Assembly (NCBI RefSeq): GCF_000243415.2
Contig: NZ_KI912270.1
Location: 4,402,001 to 4,466,000, forward strand
Direction: 5' to 3'
Source: Mycolicibacterium tusciae JS617
Lineage (GTDB): Bacteria; Actinomycetota; Actinomycetes; Mycobacteriales; Mycobacteriaceae
Length of the DNA: 64,000 nt
A program made the translations under genes and the position numbers. Within the stretch, counting starts at the first letter, position 1, and each line of letters opens with the position of its first letter. The notes under the pieces were generated by a model that made no database searches, was not told the origin of the DNA, and saw nothing but the letters and a program-made list of their open reading frames with translations. Positions 7,433-17,154 of the stretch are shown piece after piece.

Positions 7433-10400
7433 CTAGGCGGCGCCGTCGCCCGCGCTCGGTAAGAGTTGGTCGAGTAGCGCCTGAGCGCGCTGAGCGAACA
7501 GGTGCGCTTCACGATTGACCGATACCGACTGAGCGTGCAGCGCGGCGGCATGCACACGCGCGAAAGGCGCGCCGCGCGATTGCAGGAGGCGGGCACGCAT
7601 GAGAAGCAATAGCCCCTCTGCATAGCGTTGACCGTAGGTCTGCAAGCACCACTCTGCTCTGTCGAGGGCATTCGCGGCGTCTTCGTACCTCTCTGCCTCG
7701 ATCCACATCTCCGCGAGTAGCGCGTACCAAGTGGCGACGCAGGAGCGGGGCGGATCGAGCAGGTTCGCCGTGATGATCTGCTCTGCTTCGGCTGCGGCAT
7801 CCGCAGGTCGATCACCCGTCATCGCCGTCGCCCAGCATTTCGCCAGTCTTAGATAGGTCCCGAGGAACACGAAGTTGAATCCCGGATCCACCGAGATACC
7901 ACGGTCGGCCACCCGGGACGCCCACTGCGGGTCACCCGCGATCGATGCTGTCCGGCAGGTGATTGCCGCCCATACGGTGACCATGTACGGCTCGTTACCT
8001 GCGGCGGACTCGAGGATGTCGAGCAGGTGCCGGGCCGCCTCGATATCGCCATGCAGCGCAGTCGTTTCGGCCAACATTCCGGTCATGAGCCACTGCAGGT
8101 GCCGGTGGACGGGATCCTCGCCGTCTCCGCTCAGGTCATCGAGGAGTGCGTGCTTGGAGCGGTCGAGGAACCGGTATGCCTCGCCGATATGGCCGGCATC
8201 CCATTGCTGAATACCCCAGGCCTGGAAGCCGTATGAACGCACGACGGGCTCTGCGGATGCGCACCCCTGTTTGAGTAGCCGCTGTGCAAGTGGGTGGCTG
8301 GCGTCGAGTTCGATGGCTTGCGCATGCGCCGCCCAGCGTGAGTACAGAAATCCGGCGGCGTCGCGCTCTCGACCGAGTGAGATTGCCAGGTGCTCGGCGC
8401 GCTCCAACAATTCGGGCAACCCGGAGTCGCCGTACATAGACCGCATGCCCACGAGGGCGGTGAGCTCAGCGAGTGCGGTCAGCTCGACTTCTGGCAGGGA
8501 CGCTTTGCGTGCCAAGTCCATTGCCGTGCGGAGGTTCTGCTCGGCCGCCTCGAACGCGAACTTGTTGGCCGCTCGCCGGGCGGCCCGCATCAGCGCGTCA
8601 GCGGTCCTGCCCGCCGCTACCCGCGGCCCGGCCGCCCACAAATGGTGGGCGAGACGCTCATCGACGGATTCACCGTATTCGTCGCAGGATTCGAGCGCAT
8701 CGGCGATACGCGCATGAAGGCGTGTCGCCTGATGAGGGGTTGCCAGTCCTACGACGGCGTCGCGCACCAGGTCGTGGGCGAAGCGGAATGCGTAAGGGTC
8801 GGCAGTCGAGACGAGAACCCCTAGCCCGTCGAGCGGTTCGAGGCGATCCAAACAGGTGTCGATGCCGATACCTGCGGCGTGAGCAAGAACCCTGAGGTCG
8901 ACGTCACGGCCGATGAGGGCAGCGATGAAGAGCAGGCTCTTGGCTTCATCGGCCAGGTCGGTCAGCCGATCGAGCACGACGTCGCGCACGGTGATCGGCA
9001 CTTCGGCGAGGACCGCGGCGTTCCAGGCTGAGACGTCACGGTGCGTGAGTAGCCGTGACAGTTCCCGTACGAAGAACGGGTTGCCCGCGGTTCGGCCGTG
9101 GATGCTGCGCACCGCATCATCGCTGGGTTCGCAGCCGGTCTCGATGTGGACGAGTTCGGCGACGTCGGACGAACTCAGGGGGTCGAGACGGATTCGGCGA
9201 ACGCCCGGCACCCGGCTGGTCGCGGCAAGCATTCGTATCAGCTCGGCCCGGGGCGCAGGCGTGCGATCGCGTAGCGCACCGACGAGCACGACGCCATCGG
9301 GCAGCCGGGACGCCAAGTGTGCGAACAGTTCCAGGGAGGGAAGGTCCGCCCAGTGCAGATCGTCAATTGCGAGCATCACGGGCCGATAGCCCGCGGCTTC
9401 GCCGATCATCTCGGTCACACGCTCGAATAGGCGGAAGCGGGCGCCACTGTCGGGCAGAACCGGCGATCGCTCGTCTGCCGCCGATTCCAGAAGTTGGCCG
9501 ATCTCCCCTACGCGCCAGCGGCGCTGTAGCTCCTCAGGGAAAACTTCAAGCACCATTCCGATGGCCTGTACCCACGGCCACATCGCCGGCGTCCCAGCGG
9601 ACGGCGGGCAATTGCCCCACGCGACAACGGCTCCGGCCCGGTTGGCGATCGCCGCGCTCTCCTCGAGCAGCGTGGTCTTCCCAACTCCCGGTTCGCCCTC
9701 GAGCAGCACGAGCCCGGGTCCGTGCCTGACGACGGCATCCACCGTCTCGTGAACGGCGGCGAGCTCGTGAACGCGCCCAACCAGCGCAGCGGTTCGTGGC
9801 GCGATAGCTGTCACGACGGGTTCTAGTCGGATGTCTTTTGGATTGAGAATTTCTTGGTGGGCCCGTTGCAGAGCGTGGCCCGGGTCGATACCCAGTTCGT
9901 CAGCCAGCCGGCGACTCGTGCTGCGAAACAAGGCCAGCGCCTCAGCCTGCTGTCCGGCGGCGCCCAGCAGCGAGATGAGGGCCGCGTGGACCGGCTCGTT
10001 GAAGGGCGCCATGGCCGCCGCGAGGCGCAGAGGAGCCAACACCCGCTGGGGGGAGGACAACGAGATCGCCAACTCGGCGGCGGTCGCGCACGCGTCGAAG
10101 AAGTGCGTGTTGATCTCGAAAAACACTGCGGTGGCCGACATTGCGGTGTCCAGGCCGTCTCCTGCTGCGCCTTTCCACAACTCCAGCGCCCGCACGTAGT
10201 GGTCCAGTGCCGCCTCGGGTTTGTCGTCGGCAAGCGCGCTCTTGGCGCTCGCAACGAGCTCGCGGAACTCGTCCCAGTCCAGAGTCGCCGACCCCGACGT
10301 GAACAAGTAGCCATTACCGCGCCGATACAGGTGCGAGCCCGAACTACGCGCCGGCACAGACGGTTCGAAGACACGACGCAATGCGCCGATGTATTTGTGA

Positions 10401-10627
10401 ATGACGTTGAGTGCGCTGTCCGGTGCCTGCTCACCCCACATCAGGTCGATCAGATCACCTGTGCTCACGGGTTGTCCGGCTCGGGCGAGAAGGATTGCGA
10501 GAAGGCCAAGTTGTTGACGCGGACCAGCGTCGAGTTCCTGTTCGCCGCGCCATATACGCAGGGGTCCCAGGATCTGCACGCGCAGGCCGTTTCCGGAACC
10601 CGATTCATCCCCATCCATGCGTTCCAC
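7433..10627 (-). CDS. SARP-type transcriptional regulator with AAA ATPase and TPR-like C-terminus (AfsR/LuxR-LAL size class)
   Basis: The 1064-residue protein begins with an OmpR-type winged helix (VQILGPLRIWRG, then WGEQAPDSALNVIHKYIGALRR) and a bacterial transcriptional activation domain to about residue 265. An STAND/AAA ATPase follows, with Walker A EGEPGVGKTT near residue 312 and Walker B LAIDDLHWAD near 420. The remainder is a helical, Ala/Leu-rich repeat region. Such regulators bind direct repeats and activate neighbouring metabolic genes. The adjacent downstream hydrolase pseudogene and the divergent TetR unit are candidate targets. The start is GTG 10627, with ATG 10618 as an alternative; neither has a strong ribosome site. 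There is no C-terminal LuxR helix-turn-helix that I can see. Confidence 0.85.
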   Translation of the reverse strand: MERMDGDESGSGNGLRVQILGPLRIWRGEQELDAGPRQQLGLLAILLARAGQPVSTGDLIDLMWGEQAPDSALNVIHKYIGALRRVFEPSVPARSSGSHLYRRGNGYLFTSGSATLDWDEFRELVASAKSALADDKPEAALDHYVRALELWKGAAGDGLDTAMSATAVFFEINTHFFDACATAAELAISLSSPQRVLAPLRLAAAMAPFNEPVHAALISLLGAAGQQAEALALFRSTSRRLADELGIDPGHALQRAHQEILNPKDIRLEPVVTAIAPRTAALVGRVHELAAVHETVDAVVRHGPGLVLLEGEPGVGKTTLLEESAAIANRAGAVVAWGNCPPSAGTPAMWPWVQAIGMVLEVFPEELQRRWRVGEIGQLLESAADERSPVLPDSGARFRLFERVTEMIGEAAGYRPVMLAIDDLHWADLPSLELFAHLASRLPDGVVLVGALRDRTPAPRAELIRMLAATSRVPGVRRIRLDPLSSSDVAELVHIETGCEPSDDAVRSIHGRTAGNPFFVRELSRLLTHRDVSAWNAAVLAEVPITVRDVVLDRLTDLADEAKSLLFIAALIGRDVDLRVLAHAAGIGIDTCLDRLEPLDGLGVLVSTADPYAFRFAHDLVRDAVVGLATPHQATRLHARIADALESCDEYGESVDERLAHHLWAAGPRVAAGRTADALMRAARRAANKFAFEAAEQNLRTAMDLARKASLPEVELTALAELTALVGMRSMYGDSGLPELLERAEHLAISLGRERDAAGFLYSRWAAHAQAIELDASHPLAQRLLKQGCASAEPVVRSYGFQAWGIQQWDAGHIGEAYRFLDRSKHALLDDLSGDGEDPVHRHLQWLMTGMLAETTALHGDIEAARHLLDILESAAGNEPYMVTVWAAITCRTASIAGDPQWASRVADRGISVDPGFNFVFLGTYLRLAKCWATAMTGDRPADAAAEAEQIITANLLDPPRSCVATWYALLAEMWIEAERYEDAANALDRAEWCLQTYGQRYAEGLLLLMRARLLQSRGAPFARVHAAALHAQSVSVNREAHLFAQRAQALLDQLLPSAGDGAA

Positions 10628-10734
10628 GCCGCCGACCGGACTCAGGCTGAAATCAGTGGGAACTGGAGTTCGACAGGTTCGCTCACTGCGCCCTCTTTTT
10701 CATGGTCCATGCTGCACATCCGGCCCGGTGTCAG

Positions 10735-10759
10735 CTCACTGTAGTGAGACTACAGTGAG
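10735..10759. promoter_or_regulatory. 10-bp inverted repeat, probable TetR operator (CTCACTGTAG-N5-CTACAGTGAG)
   Basis: A perfect palindrome with 10-base arms and a TGAGA spacer lies in the 232-base gap between the divergent SARP gene (start 10627) and TetR gene (start 10860). Size and position fit an autoregulatory TetR operator. Which promoter it covers is not clear. Confidence 0.7.
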
Positions 10760-10791
10760 AGTAGTCAATGGGCAATGGCTATACCACGTGT

Positions 10792-10807
10792 TCACTTGAT
10801 GGAGTGA
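10792..10807. promoter_or_regulatory. Second, weaker TCACT-N6-AGTGA half-operator pair
   Basis: Five-base arms TCACT/AGTGA repeat the outer part of the stronger palindrome at 10735-10759 and lie 52 bases before the TetR start. TAGGAT at about 10822-10827 could be the -10 element of the TetR gene. Suggestive only. Confidence 0.4.
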
Positions 10808-10859
10808 TCGTCCACCGAAGGTAGGATTCGCAAACGATGAAGCAACGGACCGTCTGTTG

Positions 10860-11501
10860 ATGAGCAATCGTCCATCCGAAGATCGCCGCTCGCGGCGTGA
10901 CGAGTACGCCGAGCAGACGCGCCAGGCTGTGCTGACGTCGGCGAGAGCTCTCTTTGCCGAACGCGGCTACGTCGCGACGACAGTCAACGACATCGCCGCG
11001 GCCAGTCGCGTGTCACCGGGGACGGTGTATCAGCAATGCGGCGGTAAGCAGGGCTTGCTGCGCAGGTTGATGGACGAGTGGACCACCTCAGAACTGGTGC
11101 AGAACACTCTGGACGTTGTCGAGGCCGCTGAGTCGCTCGACAAACTGCTCGCCGCGCTGGCCGACTCGTACCTGGAGTTTTGGCGGCGATACGACGACAT
11201 CGTGCAACTCGTGTTGGCTACCGCGGTCCACGACGCGGCGGCCGCCGAGTCGCTGGCTCAAGCCACCGTCCGGCATCGCAACGCCCTCTACGAAATCGCC
11301 CGCAAAGTCCGGCGCCTCGGCGGCTTCCCCGGCTCGTTCACCGACGAGGACTTCGCCGACGTCACCCTCTACCACTACGGACCGCAGAACGGATTTCACT
11401 TCACCGTCACCGTGCTGGGCTGGCCAGAGGACCGAGCCCGGGATTTCATCAGCGCGCAGTTCAGTCGATCGCTGGCCGACATCGCCGCCCGCACCGACTG
11501 A
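10860..11501 (+). CDS. TetR-family transcriptional regulator
   Basis: A 213-residue repressor with an N-terminal TetR helix-turn-helix (ARALFAERGYVATTVNDIAA, then VSPGTVYQQCGGKQGLL). The C-terminal ligand domain is family-variable. ATG 10860 is preferred over the TTG three bases earlier. It stands divergent from the SARP gene and 125 bases upstream of an alpha/beta-hydrolase in the same direction, so it may control that hydrolase as well as itself through the 10735-10759 palindrome. The effector is unknown. Confidence 0.9.
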   Translation: MSNRPSEDRRSRRDEYAEQTRQAVLTSARALFAERGYVATTVNDIAAASRVSPGTVYQQCGGKQGLLRRLMDEWTTSELVQNTLDVVEAAESLDKLLAALADSYLEFWRRYDDIVQLVLATAVHDAAAAESLAQATVRHRNALYEIARKVRRLGGFPGSFTDEDFADVTLYHYGPQNGFHFTVTVLGWPEDRARDFISAQFSRSLADIAARTD

Positions 11502-11626
11502 CCCGGACACACACGTCGACGCCTAGAAATCCGTCCACTGGCCGTCCAGTCGTCGTCAAGAGCTCCGCCATAGCGTTCCCGTCCGTACGGAACACCTCCA
11601 CACATCCGTCGATGGGAGCTCGCACC

Positions 11627-12421
11627 ATGACCAATGTCGTCTTCATCCACGGGCTGTGGGTCTCCCACACTGCCTGGCAGCCCTGGATTGACCACTACGC
11701 AGCACAAGGCCATCACGCCGTCGCCCCACCATGGCCCGGTGAGGGCGAGACCACGGAAGCCAGCCGCGAGAATCTCTCCGCGCAAGCAGGATTCGGCCTC
11801 GACGCAATCACCGAACACTTCGCCACCATCCTGCGTCAATTCGACGAACCCCCGGTTGTCGTCGGACATTCCTTCGGCGGCCTCATCGCCCAGAAGCTCC
11901 TCGACCAAGGCCACGCGGCGGCGGCGGTCGCAATCGCCCCTGCGCCGATCAAGGGTGTGCGGGCCCTCCCGTTGGCGCAGCTGCGCTCCGCATTTCCCGT
12001 CCTGGGAAACCCCGCCAACCGCGGCCGCGCCAAGGCTCTGACCCAGCCACAGTGGCGCTACGGCTTCGGCAACGCCCTGTCCGCTGTCGAGTCGGACGCA
12101 TTGTGGGAGCAGTGGTCCATTCCGTCGCCCGGCAAGCCGTTGTTCGAGGTCGGCACGGCGAACTTCGTACCGAACTCCGCCGCCAAGGTCGACACGTCCA
12201 ACAGCACACGGGGTCCGCTCCTGATCACCGGTGGCACAGCGGATCACACGGTGCCTTTGGCAACTGCCAAAGGTGCTCACCGGCTCTACCGAAAGTCCAA
12301 TGCCGTCACTGACTTCCACGAGTTCGAGGGACGCGGGCACTCGCTGACGATGGACCATGGCTGGCGCGACGTTGCCGACACCTCGTTGTCATGGCTCGCC
12401 CACCGGAGCGTCGCGTCATGA
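11627..12421 (+). CDS. Alpha/beta-fold hydrolase
   Basis: A 264-residue serine hydrolase. VFIHGLW gives the oxyanion region, GHSFGG (Ser82) the nucleophile elbow, TGGTADHTVP the likely acid and GRGHSLTMD the catalytic His. The start ATG is at 11627; the longer open frame upstream runs through the end of the TetR gene and is not coding. It follows the TetR gene and may be its target. No signal peptide is seen, so it is probably cytosolic. Substrate unknown (small ester or lactone by family). Confidence 0.87.
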   Translation: MTNVVFIHGLWVSHTAWQPWIDHYAAQGHHAVAPPWPGEGETTEASRENLSAQAGFGLDAITEHFATILRQFDEPPVVVGHSFGGLIAQKLLDQGHAAAAVAIAPAPIKGVRALPLAQLRSAFPVLGNPANRGRAKALTQPQWRYGFGNALSAVESDALWEQWSIPSPGKPLFEVGTANFVPNSAAKVDTSNSTRGPLLITGGTADHTVPLATAKGAHRLYRKSNAVTDFHEFEGRGHSLTMDHGWRDVADTSLSWLAHRSVAS

Positions 12422-12463
12422 CTGCCCCGCGAGACGGTTGCGCTCGGCACTAGGGTTTGGCGG

Positions 12464-13945
12464 GTGGACGTGCTGCTCGGAATCGACATGGGTACGGGGA
12501 GCACCAAAGGTGTGCTTGTCGACGCGTCAGGAACTGTCCTCGCGTCGGAGGTCATCGCCCACGCGATGAACCTGCCCCGCCCCGGCTGGGCCGAAGTCGA
12601 CGCCGATGCTCTGTGGTGGCACGAGGTGTGCGAGATCAGTACAGCGCTGATGGCGCGGCTTGGGCCGGGCGGTGTGCTGGCCGGAATGTGTGTCAGCGGC
12701 GTGGGTCCGTGCCTGGTCCTGTGTGACGACGATCTGCGACCGTTACGGCCTGCGATCCTCTACGGCATCGACACCCGCGCTTCGGTCGAGATCGACGCGT
12801 TGACGGCTGAATTGGGTGAGCACAGCATCCTCGACCAGGCAGGCACCTTGCTCTCGAGCCAGGCCGTCGGGCCGAAGCTGGAGTGGGTGCGCCGCCATGA
12901 ACCCGAGGTGTTCGAGCGGGCGAGGGGTTGGTACGGCTCGAACTCATACATCGCGGCCAAGCTCACCGGTGAGTACGTCATGGATCACCACACCGCCAGC
13001 CAGTGTGATCCGCTGTACGCCATCCGCGAGTTCGGCTGGAACCGGCAATGGGCGCAACGCATTTGCGGGCATCTACCGCTTCCGCGGCTGGTGTGGCCCA
13101 GCGATGTGGTGGGCACAGTGTCGCCCGCGGCCGCGGCCGCGACCGGAGTGCCGGCGGGTACACCGGTCGCCGCGGGCACTGTGGATGCCTACTCCGAAGC
13201 GTTTTCCGTCGGTGTCCGGCGGCCGGGCGACCAGATGATGATGTACGGCTCGACGATGTTCTTGGTCCAGATCACCGACGAATACCACAGCGATCCGATG
13301 CTGTGGGCGACTGTCGGAGTCGACCAGCAGAGTCGGGCGATCGCCGCGGGAACTTCAACGGCGGGCAGCCTCATCGGTTGGCTGCAAACGATCACCGGCG
13401 GTGCGTCATTCGACGACCTCACCGCCGAGGCGCAACTGGTGCCGCCCGGCAGCGAGGGCCTGCTGATGCTGCCGTATTTCGCGGGTGAGCGGACCCCGGT
13501 TTTCGACCCGCAGGCTCGCGGGGTGGTGGCCGGACTGACTCTGCGACACGGGCGTGGACACCTCTTTCGCGCAGCCTATGAAGGTATCTCGTTCGGCATC
13601 CGCCAGATCCTAGAGCTCTTCGACAACGCCCAACCCTGCATCCGGACGGTCGCGGTCGGCGGTGGGCTACGCAGCCCGGTGTGGTCGCAGACGCTCAGCG
13701 ACATCACCGGCCGTACCCAGTTGGTGCCGGCGCAGGCCATGGGCGCCAGTTATGGCGATGCCCTTCTGGCGGCGATCGGTGTGGGCGTCGTGCCACCGGA
13801 GACCGACTGGGCCACGATTGCCCGGGAGATGACCCCCGACCCACACAATCGCGATCGGTACGACGAGTTGTATGGCACCTGGTGTGAGTTGTATCCGGCG
13901 ACCAGGGATCAGGTGCACCGGCTAGCTGCTGACGATCGCCCATGA
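12464..13945 (+). CDS. FGGY-family carbohydrate kinase (xylulokinase-like)
   Basis: The 493-residue protein starts at GTG 12464 with the phosphate-1 loop LLGIDMGTGSTKGVLVD. It has the two-domain FGGY layout, with Asp241 in GTVDAYSE at the catalytic-base position and a C-terminal VGGGLRSPVW adenosine motif. It should phosphorylate a pentulose or polyol with ATP. The exact sugar cannot be read from the sequence. The NADH dehydrogenase gene lies 57 bases downstream in the same direction. Confidence 0.86.
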   Translation: MDVLLGIDMGTGSTKGVLVDASGTVLASEVIAHAMNLPRPGWAEVDADALWWHEVCEISTALMARLGPGGVLAGMCVSGVGPCLVLCDDDLRPLRPAILYGIDTRASVEIDALTAELGEHSILDQAGTLLSSQAVGPKLEWVRRHEPEVFERARGWYGSNSYIAAKLTGEYVMDHHTASQCDPLYAIREFGWNRQWAQRICGHLPLPRLVWPSDVVGTVSPAAAAATGVPAGTPVAAGTVDAYSEAFSVGVRRPGDQMMMYGSTMFLVQITDEYHSDPMLWATVGVDQQSRAIAAGTSTAGSLIGWLQTITGGASFDDLTAEAQLVPPGSEGLLMLPYFAGERTPVFDPQARGVVAGLTLRHGRGHLFRAAYEGISFGIRQILELFDNAQPCIRTVAVGGGLRSPVWSQTLSDITGRTQLVPAQAMGASYGDALLAAIGVGVVPPETDWATIAREMTPDPHNRDRYDELYGTWCELYPATRDQVHRLAADDRP

Positions 13946-14002
13946 ACTCATGTCGATCAGCGCTGGGTGAATATCACCCTGCTGAACGGGTACGGGGTGG
14001 TA

Positions 14003-15346
14003 ATGAGCAACGAGCGTCCTCGAGTACTCATCATCGGCGGCGGCTTCGGCGGCCTGTTTTGCGCGCGCCGCCTCGGCCGGGTCGACGTGGACGTCACGCT
14101 GCTCGACCGCGCAGCCTGCCACGTCTTTCAGCCACTTCTCTACCAATGCGCGACGGGGACATTGAGCATCGGCCAGATCAGCCGGTCGCTGCGCGAAGAA
14201 CTCTCCAAGCACCGCAACGTGACGACACTGCTCGGTGAGGCCATCCGGCTCGATCCCGACGCACGCCGTGTGACCGCGCGCCGTCCCGACGAAACGAAGT
14301 TCGACGTCGAGTACGACTATCTGGTGATCGCCGCGGGCATGCGTCAGTCGTATTTCGGGAAAGAGGAATTCGCCGCATGGGCCCCCGGCATGAAGACGCT
14401 CGACGATGCGCTCAGCATCCGGCGACGAGTCTTTGCGGCCTTCGAGATCGCCGAGACCCTACCGCCCGGTCCCGAGCGGGATCGATGGCTCACGTTCGCG
14501 GTCACCGGGGCGGGCCCCACCGGCGTCGAATTGGCCGGGCAGATCCGGGAACTCGCGACCCGGTCATTGGCCAACGAGTTCCACAGCATCGAGCCCGAGG
14601 ATGCCCGGGTGCTGTTGTTCGACGGGGGTGACCGAGTGCTCAAGAGCTTCGCGCCGGCACTGTCCGAACGGGCGACACGGACCCTGGAGGAGTTGGGTGT
14701 TGAGTTGCACTTCGGCGTGCACGTATCCGACGTGCGGCGTGACGGCGTGACGGTGAGCCCGAAAGACGGTGGACCCAAACAGGATTACGCCACTCGCACC
14801 GTGTTATGGACCGCGGGTGTTGAGGCTGTACCGTTCGCGAAGCATGCCGCGGAGGTTTTGGGCGCCGACACCGATCGATCGGGGCGCATCCGGGTGAACG
14901 CCGACCTGTCGGTGCCCGGGCATCCCGATGCGTTCGTCATTGGCGACCTGGCCGGTCGCGACGGGTTGCCGGGCGTCGCGGAGAACGCGATGCAGGGCGG
15001 GTGGCACGTCGCGGCCTGCATTCGGCGCGACCTCGGTAGGACCAAGCGCAAGGATTTCCGCTACCGCGACCTCGGATCTGCGGCATACATCAGTCGTGGC
15101 CACGCGGTGCTGCAGGCGGGGCCGGTCAAGCTTGCGGGCCTGGTGGGATGGCTCGGCTGGGGCTTTATCCATATCGCGTTTCTCACCGGCGTGCGCAACC
15201 GATTCAGCACCGTCGCCACCTGGATGGCGACCATTACGCGGGCCAACCGCAGCGACCGCTCGTTCATCCTCGGCGGATCGGGCCACCCTGAAGAGCCGTA
15301 CACGTGGGAGTCGCCGGTACATCAGGGCAACCGCGAGGCGGACTAG
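14003..15346 (+). CDS. Type II NADH dehydrogenase (NDH-2) family oxidoreductase
   Basis: A 447-residue flavoprotein with an FAD Rossmann motif (VLIIGGGFGGLFCARRL), the NDH-2 signature FQPLLYQCATG, a second nucleotide motif (VTGAGPTGVELAG) for NADH and IGDLAGRDGLPGVAENAMQGG near the C-terminus. The last 60 residues hold a hydrophobic stretch (LAGLVGWLGWGFIHIAFL) that would attach it to the inner face of the membrane. The family passes electrons from NADH to menaquinone without pumping protons. ATG 14003 is chosen; an upstream GTG at 13967 adds 12 unlikely residues. It is a second NADH-quinone route beside the complex I operon in this window. Confidence 0.88.
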   Translation: MSNERPRVLIIGGGFGGLFCARRLGRVDVDVTLLDRAACHVFQPLLYQCATGTLSIGQISRSLREELSKHRNVTTLLGEAIRLDPDARRVTARRPDETKFDVEYDYLVIAAGMRQSYFGKEEFAAWAPGMKTLDDALSIRRRVFAAFEIAETLPPGPERDRWLTFAVTGAGPTGVELAGQIRELATRSLANEFHSIEPEDARVLLFDGGDRVLKSFAPALSERATRTLEELGVELHFGVHVSDVRRDGVTVSPKDGGPKQDYATRTVLWTAGVEAVPFAKHAAEVLGADTDRSGRIRVNADLSVPGHPDAFVIGDLAGRDGLPGVAENAMQGGWHVAACIRRDLGRTKRKDFRYRDLGSAAYISRGHAVLQAGPVKLAGLVGWLGWGFIHIAFLTGVRNRFSTVATWMATITRANRSDRSFILGGSGHPEEPYTWESPVHQGNREAD

Positions 15347-15355
15347 CCCTGTTCT

Positions 15356-16570
15356 TCAGCGGATGGCGGGGGGCGCAGCACCCTGCGTCGCGGGTAGACC
15401 TACCCCGGCGAGCTTCTGGATGAACCGAATCTCGTTGTCGTCATGTGCCCGCCCGTCGGGGTGGATGAGATCGCTGAACCACGTCTCCGGCAGCGAGGTG
15501 TAGGGCTGCTGCCACGAGTCCCACGGCAGATACGTCTGCGTCCGCCCGGCGACAAACCCCCAGTTGTACGCGCCCACGTTGCGCCGCTTGGCGATCGGAA
15601 GGATTCCCTCCACGGTGCTTCCCAGATTCCTCGCCAGATACTCGGTGCAGATGATCGGCCGCCCCAGCGGCGTGAGTTCATCGATGCGGGCGTCGAACTC
15701 GGCGGGTTCGGCGTAACTGTGAAAGCTGATGATGTCGGAGTGCTCGAGCTGCAGGCTCGCAATCGTGCTTCGGCTTCCGGGGTCTTTCCAGTCGCCCTGC
15801 CACACACCGCTGGTCAACGGTTGAACCGGGTTGACCGCGCGCACCCACTGAAAAACATGCGGGAGGAACACCGCAACCAGTTCCTCCTTGCCTTGGTGTT
15901 CGACCTTGCGGTAGTCCTTCGACGGATTATCCGGCTCATTCCATACGTCCCAACCGAGCACGCGCGGATCGTTGGCGAACATGCCGACCACACCGGTGAC
16001 ATAACTCTGCAGGACGCGGGTGTAGGCCGGGTCCTGCAGGCGGTGGGCGCCCGGGCTCTGTACCCAGCCGGAGTTGTGCACCCCTTTGATCGGCGCTCGT
16101 TGACGGCCCGCTTTGGGCAACGGATCCCAGCACGAGTCGAACAGGACGAAGAGCGGCTTGATCTGGTGACTCGCTGCAATGGCGACGAATTCAGAAAGCC
16201 GACTGCTGAATCCGGCCCGATCGGTCGCCCACAACTGATCGTGGAGGAACACCCGCATGGTGTTCATGCCAATCCGCCGGGCCACGCTCAGTTCGCCAGC
16301 GATGCGGTGCGGATCGTAGGTACCGGCCTGGAACATCTCGAGCTGGTTCACGGCGGTCGAGGTGACGTAGTTCGCGCCCAGCAGCCAGCCCTGCTTCGCG
16401 TACCAGGCGTTCGCGCGATCTGCCGACCATCGACTCGCTGCGCCAGACGCGAGGGGGATCTTGGTCAGTGCCGCGGCCGCTGCCAGGTACAACGGAAGTT
16501 TGAGGGCGGTTCGCCGGTGCACTCTGTGACCATAAGTGTGGTGGTGTAATTGACGCCGCCGGCTGCTCAT
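15356..16570 (-). CDS. Secreted glycoside hydrolase, GH5/cellulase-like clan
   Basis: About 404 residues. The N-terminus has a twin-Arg signal-like segment (HRRTALKLPLYLAAAAALT), suggesting Tat export. The TIM-barrel shows the acid/base Glu in WDVWNEPDNP (about residue 212) and a nucleophile Glu in CTEYLARN (about 310), as in clan GH-A endoglucanases and mannanases. ATG 16570 is used; GTG 16522, directly before HRRTALKL, is an attractive alternative. Neither start has a good ribosome site. It faces the NDH-2 gene convergently with a nine-base gap. The glycan acted on is unknown. Confidence 0.8.
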   Translation of the reverse strand: MSSRRRQLHHHTYGHRVHRRTALKLPLYLAAAAALTKIPLASGAASRWSADRANAWYAKQGWLLGANYVTSTAVNQLEMFQAGTYDPHRIAGELSVARRIGMNTMRVFLHDQLWATDRAGFSSRLSEFVAIAASHQIKPLFVLFDSCWDPLPKAGRQRAPIKGVHNSGWVQSPGAHRLQDPAYTRVLQSYVTGVVGMFANDPRVLGWDVWNEPDNPSKDYRKVEHQGKEELVAVFLPHVFQWVRAVNPVQPLTSGVWQGDWKDPGSRSTIASLQLEHSDIISFHSYAEPAEFDARIDELTPLGRPIICTEYLARNLGSTVEGILPIAKRRNVGAYNWGFVAGRTQTYLPWDSWQQPYTSLPETWFSDLIHPDGRAHDDNEIRFIQKLAGVGLPATQGAAPPAIR

Positions 16571-16655
16571 GCTGCAACACAACAGGTTTCGAATTGTTAC
16601 CTACCGCGGGATTCGTAGCGCACAATAGCGCGGCCCTGCAGGCATCTTGGGTCGA

Positions 16656-17093
16656 TCACGTCGTGATGCGCAGTTCGGCTCCCGGGTGCGAACTGAGCGT
16701 GACGACCACCGTGCCGCTACCTGTCTCGAACGTGGTGTTGGCGTAGCCGATGAATCCGTAGTGCCCGTCAATCGTCGATACCGCGGTGATGTCACTGCTT
16801 CCTGAAGCACCGGTGTCGAGATTCGTCCACGTTGCGGTCACGGTGAGCGCACACGAACCGTCGTAGATGCCGGCGTCGTAGTGGATGGCCACGCGGACGC
16901 CGTTTTCGACCCGATCGTCGACCTGCACCGGCGTCAGCTGGGCCTCGGCGCTGACGCTACCGGCGCATGTCGGGGACGCCACCACTGGTATTTCACCGAG
17001 TTGCGCGGAGGCTTCCGCGTGCGCTGTTGCCACCGGCAACCAGGGTGCGATCAGCGCGAGGGCGACCGTGCAAGCCACACGAAGGGAGATCAT
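16656..17093 (-). CDS. Hypothetical secreted protein (145 aa)
   Basis: I do not recognise the family. ATG 17093 starts a classical signal peptide (MISLRVACTVALALIAPWLP) ending near AHAEA. The mature part is about 115 residues, rich in Thr, Val and Gly, likely all-beta, with two Cys (about residues 43 and 81) that could form a disulphide. It sits between a GH5-like enzyme and a membrane transporter on the same strand, with 85 bases to the former. Confidence 0.65.
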   Translation of the reverse strand: MISLRVACTVALALIAPWLPVATAHAEASAQLGEIPVVASPTCAGSVSAEAQLTPVQVDDRVENGVRVAIHYDAGIYDGSCALTVTATWTNLDTGASGSSDITAVSTIDGHYGFIGYANTTFETGSGTVVVTLSSHPGAELRITT

Positions 17094-17154
17094 GACCCTG
17101 ATATCGGCGTCCACGAAGGGATCGTTAGCGGTGGTTTGACGCGCTGAGTTCAGC

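Noticed and set aside
15443..16549. Plus-strand 368-codon open frame opposite the GH5-like gene
   Set aside because: The minus strand carries catalytic motifs and a Tat-like signal; the plus frame has none.
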